DNA of 64,000 bases from contig CAXXJK010000005.1 in the NCBI GenBank assembly GCA_963665595.2, positions 372,001 to 436,000 on the forward strand. The letters are read 5' to 3'. Source of the stretch: G963665595 sp963665595. Its GTDB lineage: Bacteria; Actinomycetota; Coriobacteriia; Coriobacteriales; CADBOM01. The translations under genes were made by a program, and so were the position numbers. Of this stretch, positions 51,735 to 60,087 are shown one piece after another. The notes under the pieces are model-generated. The model saw only the letters and a program-made list of their open reading frames with translations. It was not told the DNA's origin and did not search any database. Numbering within the stretch: position 1 is the stretch's first letter; every line of letters starts with the position of its first letter.

Positions 51735-52429
51735 AGGTTATTTTCTATTTCTACATTGATGCCACGTTTTCCCGAGCCGGTATAGCTTCCATAGGAGGAA
51801 GAAGGGCAGGCATATTCACAAGCCCCGCATCCATTGCAGAGCAATGGCTCCACGATTAGATGTCCGCTTTCATCAAGTGAAAGTACCTGATAGGAGCACG
51901 CCTGAATGCATTGCTTTGAACAATGGCCAGCACCAGAGCGATAGAGAAGGCATTCGTCTGTATCAACTACCGCACTCCCCATTCTGTCAATTGCTGGGTC
52001 AAAACCAAAGGCAATTGCCTGAGTTGGGCATGCATCAACACAGCGAAATTCTGTAGTGTCAGCGCAGAAGTCGCAGTATCCTTGCTGAAAGTTCATGGTA
52101 GGCGTGCGAGCATTGAGCAAACCGTTTTCAAGATGTCCCACGCTGATCGCACCACGAGGGCACGCGCTACGGCATCGGTCACACTTGATGCACGCTCCTA
52201 TAAGACGCGCTTCATTTTGTCCGCCGGGAGGTCGTAGTAGCGCGTCGGCTGCAAAGGCCTTGTTTGCTCCTCCCAAGGCAAACAGAGATATGATCACTGC
52301 CCCACCAACTATCACGTTGCGCCGAGTGACAAGAGGGAGCGAAGAACGCTCAACCTCGTTCTGAGGTGTTTTCGTCTGTTCGTTCACCGTATATGGTTCA
52401 GTGGTATCGCCGTCGTCAGGGCTGTTCAT
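51731..52429 (-). CDS. NapG-like exported ferredoxin
   Basis: 232 aa. An N-terminal Tat-like signal (VTRRNVIVGGAVIISLFALGG, about 34-54) is followed by four 4Fe-4S Cys sets: CIKCDRCRSACP, CDFCADTTEFRCVDACP, CLLYRSGAGHCSKQCIQACS and CNGCGACEYACP. It works with NapH to carry electrons across the membrane. Overlaps both the TorD-like gene upstream and the NapH-like gene downstream by 4 bases. Confidence 0.85.
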   Translation of the reverse strand: MNSPDDGDTTEPYTVNEQTKTPQNEVERSSLPLVTRRNVIVGGAVIISLFALGGANKAFAADALLRPPGGQNEARLIGACIKCDRCRSACPRGAISVGHLENGLLNARTPTMNFQQGYCDFCADTTEFRCVDACPTQAIAFGFDPAIDRMGSAVVDTDECLLYRSGAGHCSKQCIQACSYQVLSLDESGHLIVEPLLCNGCGACEYACPSSSYGSYTGSGKRGINVEIENNL

Positions 52430-53136
52430 TTTCTGCTGCCTACTTGTTCGATCAATTCGCGGAGAGTTTCATCGTCGTATTCAAGGAACCCTTTTGTCAT
52501 TAAAAGAACTCCCTTATAGAATCTTGTTTTCAGAATGAGATTTGAGAGATCTGCAAAATCATCAAACCAGATAGCAATATGCGCTCGTAGGAAATCCAAT
52601 GAAACAGTGAGATAGTGTAATGCTTCGTCGGTTTTGCCTTCATTGAGTGAAGTAAGCGTCCGTCTGCTCAATAGAGCCATGAATTCGCACATGAATGAAA
52701 GGTGGTCATCCGGGTAGTCAAGGCCGCTTTGTCTCTTTACCGCCTCGCGTTTATAGACTGCAAAAACCTGACGATAGCCTTCTTGATAGAGAAGACCTTC
52801 TTCGCTGGTAAAGACAGATTTATAGGGAACTGCCGAGCGGCCCTCATATGTTTTAGTACCGGCAAACGCAGAGGTAAAATCAACTGCCAATTCAAGACGT
52901 GTTCCGGTATTTCGCTTGGCAAGGTAGCGACTCATATCTGCAAGCCCTTGTGCAAAGGAGTCATTTACCGATGCGTAAGACGAGAGATCGGCGTGTGCCA
53001 TATGATCAATCTGTTCTTGTTTGAGCGGTTGGAAATACAACGATGCCAGCATTTCAAAGAATACGGAACGAGCTTCCAAGATTTCAGCTAAATCAAGTGT
53101 TGTCATAGGATCTTTTGTCAGGGTAGTGGAGTTCAT
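52426..53136 (-). CDS. TorD/DmsD-family molybdoenzyme chaperone
   Basis: 236 aa, all-helical. The N-terminal RSVFFEMLASLYFQPLKQEQ and central RSAVPYKSVFTSEEGLLYQE with the EYxx-like region PDDHLSFMCEFMALL match the TorD family, which binds the Tat signal of the catalytic subunit until the cofactor is inserted. Its presence in the operon supports E being an exported Mo/W enzyme. Confidence 0.82.
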   Translation of the reverse strand: MNSTTLTKDPMTTLDLAEILEARSVFFEMLASLYFQPLKQEQIDHMAHADLSSYASVNDSFAQGLADMSRYLAKRNTGTRLELAVDFTSAFAGTKTYEGRSAVPYKSVFTSEEGLLYQEGYRQVFAVYKREAVKRQSGLDYPDDHLSFMCEFMALLSRRTLTSLNEGKTDEALHYLTVSLDFLRAHIAIWFDDFADLSNLILKTRFYKGVLLMTKGFLEYDDETLRELIEQVGSRK

Positions 53137-53271
53137 CAGAGTCTCGCTTTCTTTCGATTACGGTTGCCCGGCCGCCAGAGTAGGGGACACTGGTGACCGG
53201 GCCGATGCCCCATCAGACATACAACCAGTTTTCATAAGGGTTGGATGTCTGAGAGCGCTTCATAGGTATAC

Positions 53272-54093
53272 TCAGATGCCGAGTACGCCTCGCATTGCGG
53301 CAATACTGAAAAAGTCAAGGAACCCAGTGCCGAGCATCCACATCAAGATACGGAAGCAAAGACCGCCGATGATCGTGCAGCCAAACGCAATATATATCAG
53401 AAACATATTTTTACGAGCAAGATAGACACATATAAGAGGAATAATTGCGCCGACAACGATGATGCCGCCCCAATATAGTATTGCATTTCCGATAAACCCT
53501 ATGGCAATTCCATAGGCGATAAAGAAGACGGCCTGAAGTATCAGAGCTACAAGAACAAATCGTCCGAGATTCTGGATCTCCTCAGTTTCTTCTTTGCGCA
53601 GAATTGCAAGCGACAAGAATAATGTGCCACCCATAGCAAGACCGCTGCCGAGGTAGCCGAGGGGAAGAGTAAAGGTATTCCAATAGCGCTGTGCCTCGAT
53701 TACATATCCATTACCAACAACAAATGTCAATATGATGCCGGTTATGATACCGATGATGCCGATAATCTTTGCTGCGCTTTGGCCATTCTCGCGTTTCACG
53801 ACGATCATGTATACGATAACAAGTATTACATTGATGCCGAGCATAATTAATTCAACGGAAATACCTGAGAAGCTAAATAAATTAGCAGCTGCTGCCATGA
53901 TGTTTCCTGGTTGTCCTAGATGCGCCACAGAAGCACATCCACCGACGACAAGAAGTATGAGAGAGACTATCGCGGCGCTAAAGCGTGTTTTCCGAGCGAT
54001 TCCCAACAGTTCAGAAATACCAATGAAGGCAAAAAGCGCGCCGCCACAACCAGCCAGAAGACCGAAGATAACCAAAGGCCATTGAATCGCCAT
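53272..54093 (-). CDS. DmsC/NrfD-like membrane anchor
   Basis: 273 aa with about 8 hydrophobic helices. PLVIFGLLAGCGGALFAFIGISELLG at the N-terminus and GGCASVAHLGQPGNIMAAAANLFSFSGISVELIMLG resemble DmsC-type quinol-binding anchors. The gene starts directly after the FeS-subunit stop with no gap, so it forms an ABC set with 54681 and 54094. A hairpin (about 53214-53256) follows in the 135-base gap to the TorD-like gene. Confidence 0.82.
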   Translation of the reverse strand: MAIQWPLVIFGLLAGCGGALFAFIGISELLGIARKTRFSAAIVSLILLVVGGCASVAHLGQPGNIMAAAANLFSFSGISVELIMLGINVILVIVYMIVVKRENGQSAAKIIGIIGIITGIILTFVVGNGYVIEAQRYWNTFTLPLGYLGSGLAMGGTLFLSLAILRKEETEEIQNLGRFVLVALILQAVFFIAYGIAIGFIGNAILYWGGIIVVGAIIPLICVYLARKNMFLIYIAFGCTIIGGLCFRILMWMLGTGFLDFFSIAAMRGVLGI

Positions 54094-54681
54094 TTATATC
54101 AGCTCCTTCCATTGCGCTGTTTTGGGCGACAATATATAGACGGTAGCAGGATGAGCATTCCCGGGGTCCGGAAGGTGATGGACTGAGTTTGCGCCTGCTG
54201 CCGCAATGGCTTTAGAAACCGCACTTGTCGGGTCATCAATGTCACCATACAGGCGTGCGCCTGTACAGCAGTTATGAACACATGCGGGCACACCATCGCC
54301 ATTAGCCGTAAGCTGGCTGCATAACGTGCATTTTTCGACGACGTGTTCTTTGGTGTTAAACGTACGTACACCGTACGGGCAGGCATACATGCAATATTGA
54401 CACCCAATACATTTGGCCTTGTCTATAAGCACAACGTTTGTTTTTTTGTCGCGATAAGACGCGCCGGTCGGGCACACATGAACACATGCTGCGTTCTCGC
54501 ACTGTTGACATTGAACGGGAAGCCAATATTGTTCTATGTCGGGATGTTTGCCGGTAGGCCCTACGGGGATTACGCGATTCCAATAGTTTCCAAGATCAAT
54601 GTTATTCTCGAGTTTGCAGGCTACGACGCATGAGTCACAGCCAGTGCAGCGGTCGAGATCAATTACCAGACAGTTTCTCAT
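54094..54681 (-). CDS. DmsB-like four-cluster FeS subunit of enzyme E
   Basis: 195 aa with the four-cluster pattern of DmsB/PsrB/NrfC: CTGCDSCVVACKLEN, CQQCENAACVHVCPTGA, CIGCQYCMYACPYGVR and CTLC...CVHNCCTGARLYGD. It links the anchor's quinol site with the catalytic subunit on the outer face. It overlaps the catalytic gene by one base (TGATG). Confidence 0.9.
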   Translation of the reverse strand: MRNCLVIDLDRCTGCDSCVVACKLENNIDLGNYWNRVIPVGPTGKHPDIEQYWLPVQCQQCENAACVHVCPTGASYRDKKTNVVLIDKAKCIGCQYCMYACPYGVRTFNTKEHVVEKCTLCSQLTANGDGVPACVHNCCTGARLYGDIDDPTSAVSKAIAAAGANSVHHLPDPGNAHPATVYILSPKTAQWKELI

Positions 54682-57482
54682 CAGAACACATCCTTTGTGA
54701 TCGACTCTTTCTGAAGTGTTGGCAAGAACGGCGCGAATTCCTTGGGCTCGACCCAGATATTAGCGGGCTTCTCTGATTTTTCGATTTTTACAGTGAATCC
54801 GCGATTGGTGTATGAGCCAAACACTTCATTAAACGGTGCAGAGTTTTTAGTGAGGACGTTGACATTGCATTCGCGCCACCCAGCTGTGGGATTTTTCTGA
54901 GATGCATCAAAGCATTCGGGATTCCAAAAGCGCTCCATCCAGACAACGTTTTGCGCAACGCCTTCGGTAAGATAGGCGCGACCGCGAATTTCTCCTCGTC
55001 GAGAGGTTATTTTGACCCAGTCCATATGTTTAATACCAAGTTTTGCCGCACTCGCGGGGTTGATGCGTACATCAGGAGCGGGAAAGAGTTCACGTGCAAA
55101 TGCTGCATGCCGCATCGTTCCATGATGGAAATAGGGGACACGTCCTGATGTCAGCGCAAAGGTGTATTCGGTATCGCTTACGGGATTTTCAGCTGGTTCG
55201 GTATAGACGCAAATGGGACTGTAGTCGGCGCAGGCTTCTTGAGTATAAGGATATGTGAAAGGATATCCGGTTCTCGACATCTTGATAAGCATTTGAGCAT
55301 ATACCTCAAATTTGCGCGATTCGGTTCCAAAGCCTGCTGGAAGACCATCATCAACGATGACCTCATGCTGCTGGTAGTGCCAGTATTGATCGGGGGGCGT
55401 GATGCAGGGCACGTATTTGTCGGTATCTGCCCTCAGAGCCTCCCAGCTCGGTGCCTTTAATGATTTTGCAACACTTGCTTTTACCTCTGCTTCGGTTGCA
55501 TTGCCGAGGAAACCAGGCTTGAGGCCGGGGAGTGATCCTCCCCATTTTTCGGCGCACTTTGCCAGTACCTGTGCAGCGGGAATACTATGAGACACCGTTT
55601 CCCCGATATGAGTTACTTCATTTTGAAGCCAAGTGGTATTAAGCTGGCACATGTTAACCATGGGCTCTTCTAGCCATTCGCGAAGGGGAAATACAAGATC
55701 GGCTGCTTCAATATGAAACGAGGTGAGCATGGGGTACTGTCCAATGATGAAATCTACCTGAGGAAATACCTCATACCAAGATTTTGCGTTACCAAGCATT
55801 GCAAGCTTGTTGCCTGACATGTCAAACCAGATGCGAGGTTTATAGGGCTCGCCAGTGGCAATAGCTTCGCGCACCGTCGGTATATGGGAGTGCTGCCAAG
55901 CATAGAGTCCCTTATGGTTTTTCATTCCTAGGCGATCGATCAGCAGTTTTCCAAACAATTCCTGTTGTGGGCCTGCCATCTTCTTGATACGCGCTTCGTT
56001 TTCAGCAGGAGACATACCCGCGACAGCGCCACATCCATACATATCTGAGAACATACCATCAAATCCGTTGAAATATGTTGTAGGGCGAGCGGTGGGCACA
56101 CTCGTTGGCCCATATTGGGTCATGGTACAGCCCGGTTTATTGACATATCCCATGATGGCATCAAGGCCCATCAGTCCAATAGGCACCTGCGACGCACTTT
56201 CAGTCATATCAGAGGCAACGCCGTTTGCGATTCCCGCAATTTTTGCACCGACATAGAGTTTGATAGCCTTTTCATTGCGCTCGACCGGTACCCAGCAGAC
56301 ATCCTGAGCATGCTGAAGAGTCCATGGTTCGGCGACCTCCTTGTATATTTGTGCGGCACTCTTATAGGTTTTCCCATTAATTGTCTGAGTAGTAAAGATG
56401 TCGGGGTCAACTGGTGAGTTCTTCGGCAGACTGAATGGGAAGGGCTGTACGGATTCTGTCTTGAGGTCATAGCAGACATAGACAGGTGTATTGTCGGGCG
56501 TAGTCGCTGCATAACTGGGAAACAGCGTCTTGGCTTCAACAGGCAACTTGGTGTCAGGATCGATCAAAAACGGCAGGTTAGTCCAATATTTTGTAAACTC
56601 CTCGTTATAGAGTTTGTTGGCAAAAATATAGCGATACCAGCTCAAAATGACGCCACAGTCAGTGCCGGGTCTGACCGGAAGCCATACGTCAGCCTTTGCG
56701 GCATCGGGAGAAAAATTCGGATCTACCACCACTGTCTTTACGCCTTTTGCACGCAATTCTGCCATGCCGCGGCCAGACTCAGCTGTCTGACTGACGGAGG
56801 GTTGTGCAGCCCAGAGCACTACAGTATCCGCCTGATTATCTATATCTTTGAATATCTCTTGTACCGCGTTGTCGGCGATGGACTGATCAGTGCCGCCATA
56901 AAGAAGTTTTGAGAGTGCCCAGCGGGGAAGATAGCACTGAGCACATCCGGGCTCGAACACGGTGGGAGAGCCAAGCGCCATGGGTAACGTCATGGCCTCC
57001 ATAAAAGAATAGGCACCACCACCGCCGACTGACGCAAAAAATGAATACGGGCCATATTTGTTGATGGTGCTCGTGATCTTATCGGCTGCCAACTCAACGG
57101 CCTCGCTCCAACTGATAACCTCCCAGTTATTTGTGCCACGCTCGCCAGCGCGTTTAAGAGGGTGCAAAACACGGCGAGGGCTATACATGGTATGAATCTG
57201 GTTGAGGCCTTTCATGCAGAGGGCACCTTTGCTCACTGGTGCGTCCGGATCGCCCTCAAGCTTCACCACTACGCCGTTTTCCACATATGCTCGCGTAGGA
57301 CACATCTGGATACAACCGTGACAGGAGGTCTTATATACTTTTGTTTCAGTCGCCGAAGCTGCATAGGCAGCATCCATCTCGACGAGAGAACCTGACATAG
57401 ATGCGCCAATCGCTGCGGCGACACCCGTAAGGGCAGTGGCTTTTACAAAGCTACGGCGCGTCATGTTCGTTCGCACTGGCAT
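54681..57482 (-). CDS. Tat-exported DMSO-reductase-family molybdopterin oxidoreductase (E)
   Basis: 933 aa. A Tat signal (TRRSFVKATALTGVAAAIG) ends near the AYAAS cleavage site. The 4Fe-4S motif CHGCIQMC plus LCMKG follows, then MGD-binding regions (FEPGCAQCYLPRWALSKLL, VVLWAAQPSVSQTAESG, VVVDPNFSPDAAKADVWLPVRPGTD) and a C-terminal dinucleotide domain (TSGRVPYFHHGTMRHA). It resembles the large periplasmic-facing catechol dehydroxylase/Dms-type reductases of Eggerthella. I prefer ATG 57482 (strong GAGGAAGG ahead, Tat motif near residue 8). The ATG at 57512 overlaps the upstream gene by ATGA and is the alternative. Substrate unknown. Confidence 0.87.
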   Translation of the reverse strand: MPVRTNMTRRSFVKATALTGVAAAIGASMSGSLVEMDAAYAASATETKVYKTSCHGCIQMCPTRAYVENGVVVKLEGDPDAPVSKGALCMKGLNQIHTMYSPRRVLHPLKRAGERGTNNWEVISWSEAVELAADKITSTINKYGPYSFFASVGGGGAYSFMEAMTLPMALGSPTVFEPGCAQCYLPRWALSKLLYGGTDQSIADNAVQEIFKDIDNQADTVVLWAAQPSVSQTAESGRGMAELRAKGVKTVVVDPNFSPDAAKADVWLPVRPGTDCGVILSWYRYIFANKLYNEEFTKYWTNLPFLIDPDTKLPVEAKTLFPSYAATTPDNTPVYVCYDLKTESVQPFPFSLPKNSPVDPDIFTTQTINGKTYKSAAQIYKEVAEPWTLQHAQDVCWVPVERNEKAIKLYVGAKIAGIANGVASDMTESASQVPIGLMGLDAIMGYVNKPGCTMTQYGPTSVPTARPTTYFNGFDGMFSDMYGCGAVAGMSPAENEARIKKMAGPQQELFGKLLIDRLGMKNHKGLYAWQHSHIPTVREAIATGEPYKPRIWFDMSGNKLAMLGNAKSWYEVFPQVDFIIGQYPMLTSFHIEAADLVFPLREWLEEPMVNMCQLNTTWLQNEVTHIGETVSHSIPAAQVLAKCAEKWGGSLPGLKPGFLGNATEAEVKASVAKSLKAPSWEALRADTDKYVPCITPPDQYWHYQQHEVIVDDGLPAGFGTESRKFEVYAQMLIKMSRTGYPFTYPYTQEACADYSPICVYTEPAENPVSDTEYTFALTSGRVPYFHHGTMRHAAFARELFPAPDVRINPASAAKLGIKHMDWVKITSRRGEIRGRAYLTEGVAQNVVWMERFWNPECFDASQKNPTAGWRECNVNVLTKNSAPFNEVFGSYTNRGFTVKIEKSEKPANIWVEPKEFAPFLPTLQKESITKDVF

Positions 57483-57508
57483 GTTTCCTTCCTCTCTTCC
57501 TTCTGTGA

Positions 57509-58270
57509 TCATCTCGTTTCCCTCTCTTGAAGTTGTTTTGATTTCTGCAGGATTTTCCTCCCCTCATCTGTGAGAATCCATCCGCCATTCCAAATAATGC
57601 CGGCAGCACCTTCCAACTTGTCTACAAAGACACTGGGCTGAACAGGCTGCTGCATAAAGCGCATTTCTTGCGTGAGGGCTGTTTGATTGTTCAGCAGCTC
57701 TTCGATTTCGGTGTAGGTACGGGGCTCTTCGGCACAAAAGTCCATCAGTTCGATGTACGTGTTATATCGTTCAGGAATATCTTCGAAGAGTTCTTGAATT
57801 CGCTCATAGGGTGAGTAATAGGTTACGAATGCGGTACCCACATCGATTGTTTCAAATTCACAAGACACGATAAGGTCTTCGATCTCTTCAGCCGAGAGAT
57901 CTACTGTTCGTTCAGGAGTGAGAGGGATGCCTTCTCTATCAAGCTCGATGCGTCTGAGACCGCCTGCCTGCACAAGGGCATCGATCAGATGATACTGGTC
58001 AAGAGTCGCGTGCCTGAATTCAGGGTATGAGGCGATTTCATCTTCAAGATAGCCAAGCGATCGGCACTCTTGGCATATCATCAGTGTCTTATAGTGAATT
58101 TCACGATGGAGGGATTGACGGTTTACTGCTGTCTCAAGAATAGTGAAGCGTTCTTCAAACGAGAGTGTTTCTCGCCCCGATAGGTTCTCAGGTTCGTCTC
58201 GTATGTCTCCCGCGAACCTGTCTTCCTTGACAATACTATCGTGTGTTGGTTGTTCATTATCCTCAAACAT
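57509..58270 (-). CDS. Hypothetical protein, first gene of operon E
   Basis: 253 aa, acidic, no signal peptide or membrane helix. A helical N-terminal part (FEERFTILETAVNRQSLHREIHYKTLMICQECRSLGYLEDEI) precedes a segment that looks like a winged helix (about 80-125, YHLIDALVQAGGLRRIELDREGIPLTPE), and a second similar segment ends the protein (FVDKLEGAAGIIWNGGWILTDEGRKILQ). Two winged-helix-like units suggest a DNA-binding or protein-binding scaffold, perhaps a local regulator or assembly factor for enzyme E. I do not recognise a named family. It overlaps the next gene's alternative start by 4 bases. Confidence 0.6.
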   Translation of the reverse strand: MFEDNEQPTHDSIVKEDRFAGDIRDEPENLSGRETLSFEERFTILETAVNRQSLHREIHYKTLMICQECRSLGYLEDEIASYPEFRHATLDQYHLIDALVQAGGLRRIELDREGIPLTPERTVDLSAEEIEDLIVSCEFETIDVGTAFVTYYSPYERIQELFEDIPERYNTYIELMDFCAEEPRTYTEIEELLNNQTALTQEMRFMQQPVQPSVFVDKLEGAAGIIWNGGWILTDEGRKILQKSKQLQERETR

Positions 58271-58531
58271 GATTCAGCAACCCTCTCTATGTATCCCCTC
58301 AGAATGTATAGGCGAAGTCACTAGATGTGTTCTCTGGGGAACAGACTTCGATGAGCCATTATGGGAAGAGACGCGCCGCTGCGTCATCCTTCACCATGCT
58401 TGAAACATCAAAGTATGGGTCACTCACGATGCTCTAATACAAAATGAGTGAGTTATTTGAGGTATGCGGGGAGGGGTGGACAAGAGAAGAAACGCTGCGA
58501 TGCAACATGTCCCCATCGTAGAGGACAAATT

Positions 58532-58948
58532 TTATCGAGGTATATCTTCTTCAACAAGGCTCATGAGTTCCTGTTTGTTGTGAACTCCGGTCTTCGAATA
58601 TATACGTTTTGTATGAGTCCATGCGGTATTTTCAGAGATCACGAGGGTTTCAGCTATATAGCGAACAGACCTGCCCCGTGCAAGATATATCAATATCTCT
58701 TGTTCTCGTTTGGTGAGGTTATATTTTGTGGCGATGAAGGCAGCTCGTCTTACGAGAGAGATTTCCTCGATAGATGCTCCACTTTCCGTATGTTCTCCCG
58801 AGTTTTGCTTTTTATCTCGTTTGAGCAGTAAACGTGTGTCAGCCCTTCGGGGTTCAAAGATATCGGCGGGTTCATTTACATCTGAATGTCTTACCAGTTC
58901 AACGGTTTCACCTATGTGGCCGCACGCGCAATGAGCGAGAATGATCAT
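58532..58948 (-). CDS. LuxR-type HTH protein lacking the membrane domain
   Basis: 138 aa. The C-terminal LuxR HTH is complete (NLTKREQEILIYLARGRSVRYIAETLVIS ... TKRIYSKTGVHNKQELMSLV, about 75-132) and like that of LuxR-1 to LuxR-3, but only about 70 unstructured residues precede it (MIILAHCACGHIGETVEL). Either a remnant of a full-length membrane regulator that lost its sensor part or a small stand-alone regulator. Oriented like operon E and 260 bases upstream of it. Confidence 0.65.
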   Translation of the reverse strand: MIILAHCACGHIGETVELVRHSDVNEPADIFEPRRADTRLLLKRDKKQNSGEHTESGASIEEISLVRRAAFIATKYNLTKREQEILIYLARGRSVRYIAETLVISENTAWTHTKRIYSKTGVHNKQELMSLVEEDIPR

Positions 58949-59182
58949 GCTTCATATTCTGCTCTCTTCGAATATCAAATATGTCATATTATACATAACA
59001 AGAAACTTGTCCTAAAATGGTTTCAATACAGTGTTCTGAAATCATTTGATGCGATTTGTATTCTGATGCTATAGTGTCAAATCATCTAACATTATGGTAG
59101 TTTTTAAAAAAACAGAGATTTGAAGCAGAACTACTAATCTGAAATCGGCTTGAGTCAGAACAAAACTGCGGAGGGAGCATCA

Positions 59183-59353
59183 ATGGGCGAACCGGTACAA
59201 GAGAAAGCTAAGCCTCGGAAGTATCTGAGCAAGAGTCAGGTGGCGTTTGTGATTGCAGGCGCTTTGGTCACGGGGGCGTTGGTAACAGGTGCCTTGGCCA
59301 CCGGATTTGTTGTCGGGGCTATTGGTTATCGAGTGGCCAGAAAGAAAAGATGA
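59183..59353 (+). CDS. 56-aa single-pass membrane protein
   Basis: Starts MGEPVQEKAKPRKYLSKSQ and has one hydrophobic helix with repeats of the ALVTG unit (about 24-48), ending in a basic YRVARKKR tail. ATG 59183 is preceded by GGAGGGA at 59170-59176. Possibly co-transcribed with the next small gene. Function unknown. Confidence 0.6.
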   Translation: MGEPVQEKAKPRKYLSKSQVAFVIAGALVTGALVTGALATGFVVGAIGYRVARKKR

Positions 59354-59368
59354 CGAATAGGAGTCTTT

Positions 59369-59605
59369 ATGCATCCACGCACTATCAAGAATCTCGCTAG
59401 AGCGGTTTCTTATTACTGCACGGGAAGACTTACTACTGAGCAAGCACTTGCTCGGATATCGAAGGTGTTTTACGAAGAGTTGATTTTGGAAGGTAAAATG
59501 CTTCCGGAAGCAATGGAAGATGCCGGATATGAATATGAAGTTGAGACTGGTAAGTGGGTGAAGCCACGCTATCAATGGATCATTGAACGAGGTATTGATG
59601 GATAG
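59369..59605 (+). CDS. 78-aa hypothetical protein
   Basis: Soluble, helical protein starting MHPRTIKNLARAVSYYCTGRL. The part ALARISKVFYEELILEGKMLPEAMEDAGYEYE resembles a small helical adaptor, but I recognise no family. ATG follows AATAGGAGTC. It lies 15 bases after the small membrane protein. Confidence 0.55.
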   Translation: MHPRTIKNLARAVSYYCTGRLTTEQALARISKVFYEELILEGKMLPEAMEDAGYEYEVETGKWVKPRYQWIIERGIDG

Positions 59606-59787
59606 AATGATCTTGCCGAAGTAGATGCCTAATCACGAGAGGTGGCCAAAAGCGATGGGGAAGTGTCCATGCGACTGATACGCCACTGAAAAACATTAAA
59701 AATCGCTTAATAGTCTATTAAGGATTCAGAGTAATGAATTCCGCAGATGCCTTCGGGGCAAACGGGATATGAGATTATCAGCATAGA

Positions 59788-59834
59788 TGGTGCGCCCGGC
59801 AGGACTCGAACCTGCAACCGTCGGATTGGAAGTC
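59788..59834 (-). tRNA. tRNA-Gly(TCC) 3' fragment, possible attachment site
   Basis: On the minus strand the sequence supplies an anticodon loop CTTCCAA (anticodon TCC), 3' anticodon stem TCCGA, variable loop CGGTT, a perfect T arm GCAGG-TTCGAGT-CCTGC, 3' acceptor strand CGGGCGC, discriminator A and an encoded CCA. The 5' half (acceptor GCGCCCG, D arm, 5' anticodon stem) is absent: the upstream bases fail to pair. The break at the anticodon stem-loop is where tyrosine integrases commonly cross over, so this is probably an att-site remnant rather than a working tRNA. Confidence 0.7.
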
Positions 59835-59952
59835 GAGCCTTGTGTGTAAACCTCAGTACCTTTATATCGCTTTTTGTGCGCAAACTCCATCGGTCAGAAA
59901 AACACTTACGGACAGTTACGGACAATTCTGTCCGTAACTTTTACGCGTTATA

Positions 59953-60057
59953 TCAAACTACGAACTTCCTTGCTATCCATCCAGTTGCGATCTGAATCCA
60001 GCATTCGGTCTCTTCAAGGACTTCGAGCTCAATGCTGTCTTCTAGCGTTCTGACCAC
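59953..60057 (-). pseudogene. Remnant of an SH3-domain C-terminus
   Basis: Thirty-four codons plus stop (VVRTLEDSIELEVLEET...WIQIATGWIARKFVV) match the plan of the C-terminus of the partial gene at 63829-64000 (VEILEDGVEFEVLEEKDGWIHIEQGWV). No start codon or upstream domain remains. Confidence 0.55.
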
Positions 60058-60087
60058 AAAGTAAACTGAATATGGACGCATGGGATA

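Larger units (their letters stand above)
59606..60087. other. Junction region: tRNA fragment and SH3 remnant
   Basis: 482 bases at the edge of a probable integrated segment. It contains a tRNA-Gly 3' fragment (59788-59834, minus) and the C-terminal remnant of an SH3-like coding sequence (59953-60057, minus). Open frames crossing it are chance. Confidence 0.6.

Noticed and set aside
54681..57482. Naming enzyme E as dopamine dehydroxylase or another specific catechol dehydroxylase
   Set aside because: The architecture fits that group but also DMSO/TMAO-type reductases; nothing in the sequence alone fixes the substrate.
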